From Planctomycetota bacterium (GTDB taxonomy: Bacteria; Planctomycetota; UBA1135; GCA-002748355): a stretch of 37,408 bases of DNA. The stretch covers positions 1 to 37,408 of the forward strand of contig DROQ01000078.1 in NCBI GenBank assembly GCA_011321845.1, given 5' to 3'. Positions within the stretch are counted from its first letter, which is position 1; every line of letters starts with the position of its first letter. Below are positions 7,004-14,900 of the stretch, in pieces. The notes under the pieces are model-generated. The model did no database searches. It had not been told where the DNA came from and saw only the letters and a list, made by a program, of their open reading frames with translations. The position numbers and the translations under genes were made by a program.

Positions 7004-8842
7004 TCATTTCCGGACGTAGCGGCCGCCGGAGTGGCGGGCGAGGGCGGCGAGGAGGGGACTGTCCCGACCGATGGAGACGCAGTGCAGACGGAGGAGGCGC
7101 CCGCGGTTCCAGCGGGCGACCTCGCGCTTTAGACGGACGGGGTCTTTGACGGCGCCGGTGGTGGGCTCGCCATCGCTGAGGATGTAGAGGCTGTCCGTCT
7201 CCCTGTCGGCGAAGGCCAAGGCGAGGGCGTCACTCAGGTTGGTGGCGCCAAGGGGGGTGGCCTCGCGGATGAAGTCCAGGAGCTTTTTGCGGACGCCCCT
7301 CTTTCCCAGGGGGACCAGGTGTTTTGCGAAGGGGTGCACCTCGCTGTCGAAGAAGATCAGGTTGACCTTGGCCTCGCCCGGGAGTTTGGACAGCACACCG
7401 GCAAGCTCGCGGCGGGCGACCTGCATGCGGGTTTGCCCGGTGCCGGAAGCCTGGCGCATGGAGCCGCTCACATCCAGGACGAAGCAGACCCGGAGGCTGT
7501 TCACGGGGAGGCCATAGAAACGGGCGCTGGTCGCATCGCTGGAACCGGCATCTTGGCCCCTTTCGGGTGGGGGCGGCAGCTCGAAGTTCGCCCCGGCCTT
7601 GGCCCACCAGCGTTTCCAACCCTCGGGACGCAGGAAGAAGAGGCGGGTCAGAGAGTGCAGGGCGCTGGTCAGCTCCTCCCGCTCGCGCCCCTTGGCCTTG
7701 GCGAGGGCCTTGATGAGGGCGGGGAGGCTGGCCTTCTGCCTGAGGCCACGGGCCAGGCGGCAGGCTGCGATGCGGAGGCGCCAGTCGGAGGCGCGGAGGA
7801 GGTTGGGGATCAAGGCTCCAAAGGAGGCGAGGCGCTGCCGCGCGGCCAGGTCCAAGGCGAAGACGCGGACAGGAACCGGCCCCTTGAGGGCCAAATCGTG
7901 AAGGAGTGCCGCGAAGGTTCGCCGGAGGCCCGGGTCGCGGTCGCCGTAGGCGGCAAGGGACTCCAAGGCGTCGAGGCGGTCGCTCAGGGTTGCTCTACGG
8001 GCCTGTTCGAGGAGGACGGGCAGGGCGCTGGGATCCTTTCGCTCGACCAGGATGCGCAGGGCGACGCGGCGGAGCTTGGGGCTCGGATCTCGCAGGGCTT
8101 TTTTCAGCTCGGAAAGGACAGCCGCCTCGGAGGCCAGGATGCGGAGGGCGATGGATCGAAAGGTGGCGCTCTTGGCGCCCAGCAACTGCCGGGCCGCGAT
8201 CAGGATCCCGGGACGCGCGCGCAGCGCCGCGAGGCCTTCGTCCCAGGCGAGTTCGGCCCGCAGGCCGCCACGCTCCAGAAGGTTCGCGAAGAGGGCCAGA
8301 TCTCCCGGCCGCGCCACGGGAATCAGGGCAGCCAGGATGGAGCCCGCGACCCCACCTGGGAGACCGCGTTTTTTCCCCAGGGCGCGCAAGGCTTTGGCCG
8401 CGCCGTTGTCCCCGCGGGCTGCGTCCTGCCGGAGGGCCTCCACAGCGAGGGGGATATAACCATCCTTCCGGGCGCGCAACCGGAACACAGCGACATGCGG
8501 GGTATGCACCCCTCCCAACAGCCGCAGGACCTCCAACTGCCGGAGCGCGGGGAGGCGGGCCATCCCCTCGCGGAACAGCTTGGACGTCCGCACCCCCCGC
8601 TTCTCGCCGACCGCGACCAGGATGGCCTTTTGCACCTCCTGAAGCCGGGTTTCGGCAAGAAGGGCTTCCAGGACATCCACTCCCGGGCTCTCGCTCCGCC
8701 CGGCGAAGAAGCGCGCGGCCTCGAGGCGTGCCAGAAACCCCGGCCCCTTCTCCAACTTGGCCAACATCTCCCGAGCATTCCCCCCCTGGGGCACGAGGGT
8801 CCCCAGGAGAATCGGCGCGAGGGTGAAGAGGTGCAGACTCAT
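7004..8842 (-). CDS. Exported HEAT-repeat and von Willebrand A domain protein
   Basis: A 612-aa protein. I chose the ATG at 8842, which gives a short signal peptide (MSLHLFTLAPILLGTLVPQG) and places the start 1 nt after the upstream stop (TGAAATG), implying coupled translation. The middle (about 30-400) is alpha-helical with repeated ALR-ILVERKDPSALPVLL-like units, i.e. HEAT/armadillo-type repeats. The last 160 residues or so are a VWA domain with an intact MIDAS: DVSGSM, a threonine in GATNLSDAL, and LSDGEPTTG. VWA domains bind partner proteins through a metal ion. The protein probably acts in the periplasm or at the envelope as an assembly or binding factor. The partner is unknown, and its co-expression with a WaaP-like kinase is the only context. 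Confidence 0.8.
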   Translation of the reverse strand: MSLHLFTLAPILLGTLVPQGGNAREMLAKLEKGPGFLARLEAARFFAGRSESPGVDVLEALLAETRLQEVQKAILVAVGEKRGVRTSKLFREGMARLPALRQLEVLRLLGGVHTPHVAVFRLRARKDGYIPLAVEALRQDAARGDNGAAKALRALGKKRGLPGGVAGSILAALIPVARPGDLALFANLLERGGLRAELAWDEGLAALRARPGILIAARQLLGAKSATFRSIALRILASEAAVLSELKKALRDPSPKLRRVALRILVERKDPSALPVLLEQARRATLSDRLDALESLAAYGDRDPGLRRTFAALLHDLALKGPVPVRVFALDLAARQRLASFGALIPNLLRASDWRLRIAACRLARGLRQKASLPALIKALAKAKGREREELTSALHSLTRLFFLRPEGWKRWWAKAGANFELPPPPERGQDAGSSDATSARFYGLPVNSLRVCFVLDVSGSMRQASGTGQTRMQVARRELAGVLSKLPGEAKVNLIFFDSEVHPFAKHLVPLGKRGVRKKLLDFIREATPLGATNLSDALALAFADRETDSLYILSDGEPTTGAVKDPVRLKREVARWNRGRLLRLHCVSIGRDSPLLAALARHSGGRYVRK

Positions 8843-8843
8843 T

Positions 8844-9662
8844 TCAAGGTTCGGCATCCAAGGGTCCATCGTATTTGGGGCGGTGCCGCGAGATCTTTTG
8901 GACCTTGGACTCCACCCGGGCGAGAAGACGCCGAGCGGGGGCCGCACCCTCGGTCATCCCAAGACAGGAGAGAAGAAGCTCCCGGATCTCCCCCCTGCTC
9001 CGCCATTCTCGCAGACTGTAGGCGAGGGCCGCAAGGTCCTTTACCCGCCGCCGCCCCCGCAGCGGCCGCCGGACGCGGGCGAGGTCGATGAGAATGGGTG
9101 TCCCCCATGGGCGGGCGGGGGGAATGAGGAAGTGGCAGGCGTAGAGGTCGCGGTGCTGGAAGCCGGCCTGGTGGAGGCGGCGGACGAGGGGGCCAAGCTC
9201 TCCGGTCCACCAGGGCTCGGGCGGTAGGTCACCCGCACGGAGCAGTTCGTCCAAGGGCGCTGCCCCCGGGATCTCGCGCATCAAAAAGGCCGATGGCCCC
9301 GCCACTCCCCTCGCCGTCCATACCGCCCCCAGGCCCTCGGGCACGGGAAGCCCCGCCTCCCCCAAGGCCTGGAGCCTGTCCCACTCCACGGCCGCCGGGG
9401 CAAGGCGCCGCGAGACCTTGCCCACACGACCGGCAAAGGGCTCGTAGACCTTGAGGATCACCCCCCCCAGGCCCTCCAATTCGGCTCTCTCCGTCCAACG
9501 GTGAGGGGTCCTCCTTAAGACTTCGCCCCCCAGACCCGAAAAAAGACGCTCAGGATCCAGGAGACCGGAGAGAGTGCGAAGTCCGCTTGCCATAGGCCCC
9601 ACGCAAACAAGCCCGGAGGGAGATTCCGACACCTCGACTCTCTTCTTTTCGGATCCTTTCAC
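8844..9662 (-). CDS. WaaP/InaA-type lipopolysaccharide core kinase
   Basis: A 272-aa member of the Kdo/heptose kinase family, which phosphorylates lipopolysaccharide inner-core sugar using ATP on the cytoplasmic side. Visible motifs are GGVILKVYEPF (ATP-site lysine), FLMREIPGAAPLDELL, the catalytic loop HRDLYACHFL (HRD, as in WaaP) and IDLARVRRPLRGRRRVKDLAAL in place of DFG. The start is GTG at 9662, supported by GAGGG 5 nt upstream; an ATG at 9593 is an internal alternative. It overlaps nothing, and the HEAT/VWA gene follows after 1 nt. Together with the GT9 gene at 749-1810 it supports a heptose-containing core lipopolysaccharide. WaaP versus another InaA-family kinase cannot be settled by eye. 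Confidence 0.78.
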   Translation of the reverse strand: MKGSEKKRVEVSESPSGLVCVGPMASGLRTLSGLLDPERLFSGLGGEVLRRTPHRWTERAELEGLGGVILKVYEPFAGRVGKVSRRLAPAAVEWDRLQALGEAGLPVPEGLGAVWTARGVAGPSAFLMREIPGAAPLDELLRAGDLPPEPWWTGELGPLVRRLHQAGFQHRDLYACHFLIPPARPWGTPILIDLARVRRPLRGRRRVKDLAALAYSLREWRSRGEIRELLLSCLGMTEGAAPARRLLARVESKVQKISRHRPKYDGPLDAEP

Positions 9663-9821
9663 TTTCCCTCTTTCAGCTGCTTGTGGACCTTATCCCAGGT
9701 GGATAGATTACCCCGCCTCAAATCAATCCCTGGACTTCCAAAGCAAAAAACCTCTGGACCCTTCGGTACTAGAAATCGTTGCACCGAGATGCCTGGAGGG
9801 GACAAGAAGGACGCTGTAGCG

Positions 9822-11090
9822 ATGGCACAGCCAACGATTCAGAACGAAGAAAACCCTTACGAGGCGATGCTCTATCGCTTCGACGTTGCGGCGGAGAAAC
9901 TCGGGCTCGACCCCGGCGTTTACAAGATCCTTAAGATCCCCGACCGGGAGATCACCGTCTCTGTGCCTGTCCAAATGGATGACGGGAGCCTCCAAGTCTT
10001 TCGGGGATTCAGGGTCCAGCATTCCATCGTGCGGGGGCCCGGAAAGGGAGGTGTCCGCTTCGCGCCCAATGTCAACCTGGACGAAGTCCGCGCCCTCGCG
10101 GCCTGGATGACCTGGAAATGCGCGGCTGTCAACGTCCCCTTCGGAGGCGCCAAGGGTGGTGTCATCTGCAACCCCAAGGAACTCTCGCGAGGGGAGCTGG
10201 AACGCCTGACCCGGCGTTACATGGCCATGATCATGGACATCATCGGCCCCGACCGGGACGTCCCCGCGCCCGACATGAACACCGATCCGCAGATCATGGC
10301 TTGGATGATGGATACCTACGCCATGCATCAGCGCCACGCCGAGTACGGGATCGTCACCGGCAAACCCCTCGAACTGGGCGGTTCCCACGGGCGCGTCCGG
10401 GCGACGGGCTACGGGGTCGGCCTCATGACCCGCGAAGCCTTGATCCGGCAAGGGATGGATCCCAAATCCTGCACCGGCGTCATCCAAGGAGCGGGGAACG
10501 TCGGAGGCGTTTCGGCAGATGCGCTCTACAACATGGGGATCAAGATTCTCGCCATCTCCGATGTCGACCAGACGATTTACAACGACAAGGGGATCGACAT
10601 GATGGCTCTCAAGGCCCACCTCCGGGAGCACCGGGGTTCGCTCGAGGGTTTCAAGGGAGGCGAACGCCTGGATCCCCAGGCGGTACTCACCCTGGACGCC
10701 GACATCCTCGTCCCGGCCGCGACCGAGAACGTGATCACCAGCAAGAACGCGGCCGACATCAAAGCCAAGATCATCGTCGAGGGGGCCAACGGTCCCACGA
10801 CTCCCAACGCCGACAAGATCCTCGAGGACAAGGGGGTCTTCGTCGTCCCCGACATTCTGGGAAACGCTGGAGGGGTGACCGTCTCCTACTTCGAATGGGT
10901 CCAGAACCGCCTCGGCTACTACTGGGACGAGCGGGACGTCAATGACCGCCTCGAAAAGATCATGGTGACCGCCTTCCAGGAGGTTTGCGGGATGGCCGAC
11001 CGAGAGGGAACCTCGGCCCGCATCGGTGCCTACATGCTCTCCGTGGAGCGGGTGGCAGCAGTGCATAAACTTCGCGGAATCTACGCCTAA
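9822..11090 (+). CDS. gdhA: Glu/Leu/Phe/Val-family dehydrogenase, probably glutamate dehydrogenase
   Basis: Reversibly converts 2-oxoglutarate plus ammonium to glutamate with NAD(P)H in the cytoplasm. From the ATG at 9822 the protein is 422 aa, the usual size of hexameric GDHs. Motifs are GPGKGGVRFAPNV (substrate-binding lysine), VPFGGAKGGV (catalytic lysine, about residue 110), PAPDMNT (catalytic aspartate), and the Rossmann motif GAGNVGG. VEGANGPTT and the C-terminal RIGAYMLSVERVA are also family hallmarks. In-frame starts at 9789 and 9681 would add unconserved residues; no start has a strong ribosome site. The gene stands upstream of argR and argCBDF, supplying the glutamate that arginine synthesis consumes. 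Coenzyme preference cannot be read safely. Confidence 0.9.
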   Translation: MAQPTIQNEENPYEAMLYRFDVAAEKLGLDPGVYKILKIPDREITVSVPVQMDDGSLQVFRGFRVQHSIVRGPGKGGVRFAPNVNLDEVRALAAWMTWKCAAVNVPFGGAKGGVICNPKELSRGELERLTRRYMAMIMDIIGPDRDVPAPDMNTDPQIMAWMMDTYAMHQRHAEYGIVTGKPLELGGSHGRVRATGYGVGLMTREALIRQGMDPKSCTGVIQGAGNVGGVSADALYNMGIKILAISDVDQTIYNDKGIDMMALKAHLREHRGSLEGFKGGERLDPQAVLTLDADILVPAATENVITSKNAADIKAKIIVEGANGPTTPNADKILEDKGVFVVPDILGNAGGVTVSYFEWVQNRLGYYWDERDVNDRLEKIMVTAFQEVCGMADREGTSARIGAYMLSVERVAAVHKLRGIYA

Positions 11091-11094
11091 ATTC

Positions 11095-11164
11095 CCAGGG
11101 AATGAGAGGGGTCCATCCCTCCTTCCTCCCCGAAGAGCCCGGAGGTTTCCGGGGAATTCCCTGG
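11095..11164 (+). terminator. Nested inverted repeats after gdhA
   Basis: A 9-bp pair (CCAGGGAAT at 11095-11103 and ATTCCCTGG at 11156-11164) encloses a tight hairpin CCCGGA-GGTT-TCCGGG (11138-11153). The outer right arm is followed by A-rich rather than T-rich sequence. It begins 4 nt after the gdhA stop and is the likely 3' end or attenuating structure between gdhA and argR, but it is not a canonical intrinsic terminator. Confidence 0.4.
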
Positions 11165-11223
11165 AAAAACGCCTAAATACGCCATTTTAACCCAGAAAAA
11201 ATCCGCAATTTCCGGACCTGCGC

Positions 11224-11251
11224 TTGCATATAAAACCCACCCAAGCATAAT
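11224..11251 (+). promoter_or_regulatory. argR promoter, probably giving a leaderless mRNA
   Basis: A -35-like TTGCAT (11224-11229), a 16-nt spacer and a -10-like CATAAT (11246-11251) are seen. The argR ATG begins only 7 nt after the -10 box, which places the transcription start at about the start codon. No Shine-Dalgarno exists upstream of argR, in agreement. Confidence 0.5.
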
Positions 11252-11258
11252 CCCGCGC

Positions 11259-11705
11259 ATGACACCAAATAAAACTGCAAGGCACGAACTGCTTCGAAAA
11301 TTCCTCGAAAAAGGCCCCATCCGCAACCAGGAAGAGATGAGGCAGCTGCTCATCAAGGAAGGCATCGAAGTCAACCAGGCCACCATCTCCAGGGATATCC
11401 GGGAAATGGGCCTGATGAAAACCCCCGATGGCTACCTTCTCCCCGAACTGGCGGCGCTGCGCCGGAACCGACCCATCGGCAAGATCAGCTTGGGGATGAT
11501 TTTGAGCATTCAGGATGCCGCCAACATGGTTGTGGTCAAAACCCCTCCCGGCCTCGCCCCGCCCACCGGCATCGCCCTGGACCGGCTTGGGCTCGAGGAG
11601 ATCATCGGCACAGTCTCGGGCGATGACACCGTCTTTATCGCGACCCCCAGCCCCGAAGCTGCAAGGCAACTCTGCGAAAGGCTGGAGAAGGAATCCGCCC
11701 TGTGA
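11259..11705 (+). CDS. argR: Arginine repressor ArgR
   Basis: A 148-aa arginine-sensing transcription factor. The N-terminal winged helix (about 1-65) contains the recognition segment NQATISRDIREMGL with the family SR pair. The C-terminal part (about 75-148) has IALDRLGLEEIIGTVSGDDTVFIAT, including the GT-GDDT stretch whose two aspartates bind the arginine co-repressor in known ArgR hexamers. It lies 70 nt upstream of argC and on the same strand, so it most likely controls argCBDF and itself. No convincing ARG-box palindrome could be picked out by eye near its promoter or argC. Length and motifs are normal. Confidence 0.93.
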   Translation: MTPNKTARHELLRKFLEKGPIRNQEEMRQLLIKEGIEVNQATISRDIREMGLMKTPDGYLLPELAALRRNRPIGKISLGMILSIQDAANMVVVKTPPGLAPPTGIALDRLGLEEIIGTVSGDDTVFIATPSPEAARQLCERLEKESAL

Positions 11706-11736
11706 TTCGGATGCTTCGAGCCAGCCAGAAAACATC

Positions 11737-11772
11737 ATGACCTCGCACCAACCCACAAGGCCTCCGGCCTGA
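11737..11772 (+). other. Possible 11-codon upstream frame and hairpin before argC
   Basis: A short frame (ATG 11737, TGA 11770-11772; peptide MTSHQPTRPPA) ends 3 nt before the argC ATG. Its 3' end forms a perfect hairpin AGGCC-TCC-GGCCT (11758-11770) that sits where the argC ribosome site would be. It could be a translational control element or simply the gap between two genes. No Shine-Dalgarno precedes the small frame, and it contains only one arginine codon. Confidence 0.25.
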
Positions 11773-11775
11773 CCG

Positions 11776-12870
11776 ATGTCTCCGCCCAAAAAGAGGGTCG
11801 CCGTCATCGGGGCCGCCGGATTCACCGGAAAGGAATGCCTCCGGCTCCTTGAGGGACACCCTTGTGTCGAACTCGCGGCGGTCATGAGCGCCCGGGACGA
11901 GGAGCGGCCCCCCGTGGCGCTCCGGGGCGCTCTCCACGAGGCCCCACTGGCCCCGCTGGACCTGTCCGCCCTGGAAGGCCTCGACGCAGTGTTCCTCGCG
12001 ACTCCCCACGAGCGGGCCGCACAGCTCGCCCCCGCCCTGGTGGAGAGGGTGTCCTGCACCATCGACCTCTCGGCCGCCCACCGGCTCAAGGATCTCTCCG
12101 CCTACCCGCGCTACTACGGCTTCGAGCATCCCCACCCCGCACTGGTGGAAAAGGCCATCTTCGGGCTCAGCGAGCAGGCTCCCGCCCTCGCCCAGGCCGC
12201 ACAGCAGCTGGCTGGAACCGGGGAGGCCGGAGCCCCCGGGCAAAGAATGGGTGTCCTGCTTGCAAACCCCGGGTGTTATGTGACCTCGGTTTGCTTGCCG
12301 CTGCTGCCGCTGATCCGGGAAGGGATGGTGGATCTCGAGGGGGACCTGATCCTGGACTGCAAGTCGGGAGTCTCGGGGGCGGGCAAGAACCCCGGCCCGG
12401 GAACGCACTTTGCTTCGGTTCACGAGGATTTCCGGGCTTATGGGATCGGGACGCACCGGCACGAGCCTGAGATTCGGGAGACCCTGGGAACGGAGCGGGC
12501 CTTCTTCGTGCCGCATCTGCTCCCCGTCTTTCGCGGCATCTTGAGCAGCATCCACCTGCGGCCCGCCGCGGGCCTGGGAGTGGGGGACTTGCGGGAGAAG
12601 CTCCGCCAGAGCTACGCAAAGAGCGCCTTCGTCCAGGTGCTCGCCGAGGACGAGGGCGCCCCCTGCCTGAGCGAAGTGCAGGGAACCAACCTCTGCCGGA
12701 TCGCCGTCCTCCCCCACGGGGAGCGCTGCGTCATTGTTTCGGTCCTCGACAACCTCATCAAGGGAGCGGCCGGGCAGGCCGTGCAAAACTTCAACCTCCT
12801 CATGGGCCTGGAGGAGAGCGCGGGGCTCCCCCGGGGGAGCGCCCTGCCGATGCTGGAGGGCTGGCGATGA
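11776..12870 (+). CDS. argC: N-acetyl-gamma-glutamyl-phosphate reductase (ArgC)
   Basis: Third step of arginine synthesis: NADPH-dependent reduction of N-acetylglutamyl phosphate to the semialdehyde. The 364-aa product has the Rossmann start GAAGFTGKECLRLL, ATPHERAAQL, SAAHRLKD and YPRYYGFEHP. The catalytic cysteine is in LANPGCYVTS, followed by CKSGVSGAGK and GTHRHEPEI with the base histidine. The length is slightly above the usual 340-350 because of an insertion around residues 135-155. The ATG at 11776 has no clear ribosome site and is preceded by a hairpin. The stop overlaps argB by 4 nt (ATGA), so the two are translationally coupled. Confidence 0.95.
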   Translation: MSPPKKRVAVIGAAGFTGKECLRLLEGHPCVELAAVMSARDEERPPVALRGALHEAPLAPLDLSALEGLDAVFLATPHERAAQLAPALVERVSCTIDLSAAHRLKDLSAYPRYYGFEHPHPALVEKAIFGLSEQAPALAQAAQQLAGTGEAGAPGQRMGVLLANPGCYVTSVCLPLLPLIREGMVDLEGDLILDCKSGVSGAGKNPGPGTHFASVHEDFRAYGIGTHRHEPEIRETLGTERAFFVPHLLPVFRGILSSIHLRPAAGLGVGDLREKLRQSYAKSAFVQVLAEDEGAPCLSEVQGTNLCRIAVLPHGERCVIVSVLDNLIKGAAGQAVQNFNLLMGLEESAGLPRGSALPMLEGWR

Positions 12871-13658
12871 GGACCTGCATCAAGCTGGGCGGCGCCCTCC
12901 TGGAGACCGCTGAAGGAAGGCGGAGAATCGGTGCGGCCCTGCAAAAGGCGAAGGAGGAGGGTGAAACCCTGCTCCTGGTCCACGGCGGTGGCCGTCAGCT
13001 CGCGGCGCTGGCCTCCAGGCTCGGCCTCGAAGAAAAGCGCCACCAAGGCCTGCGCATCACCGATGCCGAGACGGCCCTCGTCGCCACCTGGGTCCTCACG
13101 GGTGAGGTCAACAAGGCCCTGGTTCGAAGCCTCGTCGCGGCCGGGCTCCCCGCCGTCGGCCTCTGCGGCGCCGACCTGGGGCTCTTCCACCCCCGGCGCA
13201 AGCGCCTCCCCGGTGTGGATCTCGGCTTCGTCGGCGAGCTTCACAAGGAGGACATCCATGCAGGGGCCCTGAGCCCTCTCCTGGAGGCGGGCCTTGTCCC
13301 GGTCCTCGCCACCCTGGGACCCGAGAAGGGCGGCGACCCCGAGGCCCCCCTCCTCAACGTCAACGCCGACGAAGCCACGGGCCCCCTGGCCGCCGCGGCG
13401 GGCATGGACCGCGTCCTCTTTCTCACCGATGTCGAGGGGATCCGCGGGGAGGACCAAGAGTACATCGCGCGCACCGATCGCACCCACATCCAGGAACTCT
13501 GCGACAAGGGCGTGATCTCCGGCGGGATGCTGCCCAAGGTGCGGGCCGCCCTCGCCGCCCTGGATGCGGGGATCCCCAGCGTGCGCATCCTCTCCGGCAA
13601 GCTGCCCGACCCCATCCAGGCCGCGAACCAGGGAAAAGGCACCGAGGTCCGAGCATGA
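12867..13658 (+). CDS. argB: Acetylglutamate kinase (ArgB)
   Basis: Second step of arginine synthesis: ATP-dependent phosphorylation of N-acetylglutamate. The 263-aa amino-acid-kinase fold shows IKLGGALL at the start, the glycine loop LLVHGGGRQLAAL and LRITDAETA. LLNVNADEATG and the C-terminal VISGGMLPKVRAA with its conserved lysine follow. The short form lacks the N-terminal helix that forms arginine-sensitive hexamers in some phyla, so feedback inhibition through that route looks unlikely (inference). It overlaps argC by 4 nt upstream and argD by 4 nt downstream. Confidence 0.93.
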   Translation: MRTCIKLGGALLETAEGRRRIGAALQKAKEEGETLLLVHGGGRQLAALASRLGLEEKRHQGLRITDAETALVATWVLTGEVNKALVRSLVAAGLPAVGLCGADLGLFHPRRKRLPGVDLGFVGELHKEDIHAGALSPLLEAGLVPVLATLGPEKGGDPEAPLLNVNADEATGPLAAAAGMDRVLFLTDVEGIRGEDQEYIARTDRTHIQELCDKGVISGGMLPKVRAALAALDAGIPSVRILSGKLPDPIQAANQGKGTEVRA

Positions 13659-14887
13659 AGGAACAAAAAGGAAAAAACGCGGACCTTGGCCCCAAGATGG
13701 CAAGGAGACGGGTCCATGAGCGGAACCCAGGGCCGGACGCCAGGGTCCCCAGCTACCGAAGGCTCCCTCTGCGCTTCACGCATGGCGAAGGCGCGCGGCT
13801 CTATGACGAAGAGGGGAAGGCCTACCTCGACTTCCTGAGCGGCCTCGGGGTCACGGCCCTGGGCCATGCCCACCCCGGCCTGACAGAGGCCCTGCGCGAC
13901 CAGGCCGGCAAGCTCCTCCATGTCAGCAATCTCTACGACGAGCCCTTGCAGGCCCGCTGCGCCGCCCGGCTCACCGAGGCCTGCGGGCTCGACCTGGTCT
14001 TCTTCTCGAACTCGGGAGCAGAGGCCAACGAGTGCGCGCTCAAGATGGCAAGGCGCTACCAGCACAACCGGGGCGAGACCGGGCGCAGAGCCTTTCTCGC
14101 CCTCGAACGATCCTTTCACGGGCGCACGATGGGCGCCCTTTCGGTTACCGCGAACGAGGCCTACCGGGCCCCTTTCGCACCGTTGATTCCCGACGTGCAG
14201 TTCGTCCCACCGGATGATGTGCACGCCCTGGAAGGCGCTCTTGCGACCGAGGCCTTCGCAGCCTTGATCCTCGAGCCCATCCAGGGTGAGTCCGGCGTCC
14301 ACCCCCTGTCCAAGAGCTACCTCGAGACGGCGCTCAATCTCTCTCATGGGACAGGAACCCTTTTGGTGATTGATGAGATCCAGACGGGGGGTGGGCGCAC
14401 GGGCTCTTTTCTTTCCTGCCAGCAGGCAGGGGTCCAACCGGACATCGTCACCCTGGCCAAGCCGCTCGCCGGCGGGGTCCCCATCGGGGCGACGGTGGCC
14501 CGGAGAGAAGTCGGGGAGAGCCTGCAGCCGGGCGATCATGGTTCCACCTTCGGGGGCAACCTCCTGGCCTGCCGTGGAGCGCTCTTCTTCCTCGAAGAAC
14601 TTTTCGACCGGGGCCTCCTGGTCCGCGTGCGAAAAGCCGGGGAACGCTTCGAAAAAGGTCTCAGGGACCTCGCCAAGAAACACAAGACGATCCGCGACGT
14701 TCGTGGTCAGGGCCTCATGCTCGCCATCGACCTGGACCAACCCTCCGCGCCCGTCAACGAACGCCTCCTCCAAAGCGGCCTCCTGGCGAACTCCCTCGCC
14801 GAAACAGCCCTTCGTTTCCTCCCCCCTTTCATTGTTCAAGACGAGGAGATTGACGAAGCCCTCGACCTCCTGGACCAGTCCCTTTGA
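13655..14887 (+). CDS. argD: Acetylornithine aminotransferase (ArgD)
   Basis: Pyridoxal-phosphate class III aminotransferase making N-acetylornithine from the semialdehyde and glutamate. The 410-aa product has YLDFLSGLGVTALGHAHP and NSGAEANECALKMARRY. ERSFHGRTMGALS, LLVIDEIQTGGGRTG and the Schiff-base lysine in TLAKPLAGGVPIGA (about residue 269) complete the set. The start overlaps the argB stop (ATGA); a second ATG at residue 15 is a possible alternative, because the first 30 residues or so are unconserved and basic. Class III enzymes in this clade may also act on succinyl-diaminopimelate, which the sequence cannot exclude. argF follows after 13 nt. Confidence 0.93.
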   Translation: MKEQKGKNADLGPKMARRRVHERNPGPDARVPSYRRLPLRFTHGEGARLYDEEGKAYLDFLSGLGVTALGHAHPGLTEALRDQAGKLLHVSNLYDEPLQARCAARLTEACGLDLVFFSNSGAEANECALKMARRYQHNRGETGRRAFLALERSFHGRTMGALSVTANEAYRAPFAPLIPDVQFVPPDDVHALEGALATEAFAALILEPIQGESGVHPLSKSYLETALNLSHGTGTLLVIDEIQTGGGRTGSFLSCQQAGVQPDIVTLAKPLAGGVPIGATVARREVGESLQPGDHGSTFGGNLLACRGALFFLEELFDRGLLVRVRKAGERFEKGLRDLAKKHKTIRDVRGQGLMLAIDLDQPSAPVNERLLQSGLLANSLAETALRFLPPFIVQDEEIDEALDLLDQSL

Positions 14888-14900
14888 TTCCTTGCCCAAA

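Noticed and set aside
11160-11258. ARG-box operator pair upstream of argR
   Set aside because: No sequence close to the known TGAAT-type palindrome was found; A/T-rich words occur but pair poorly.
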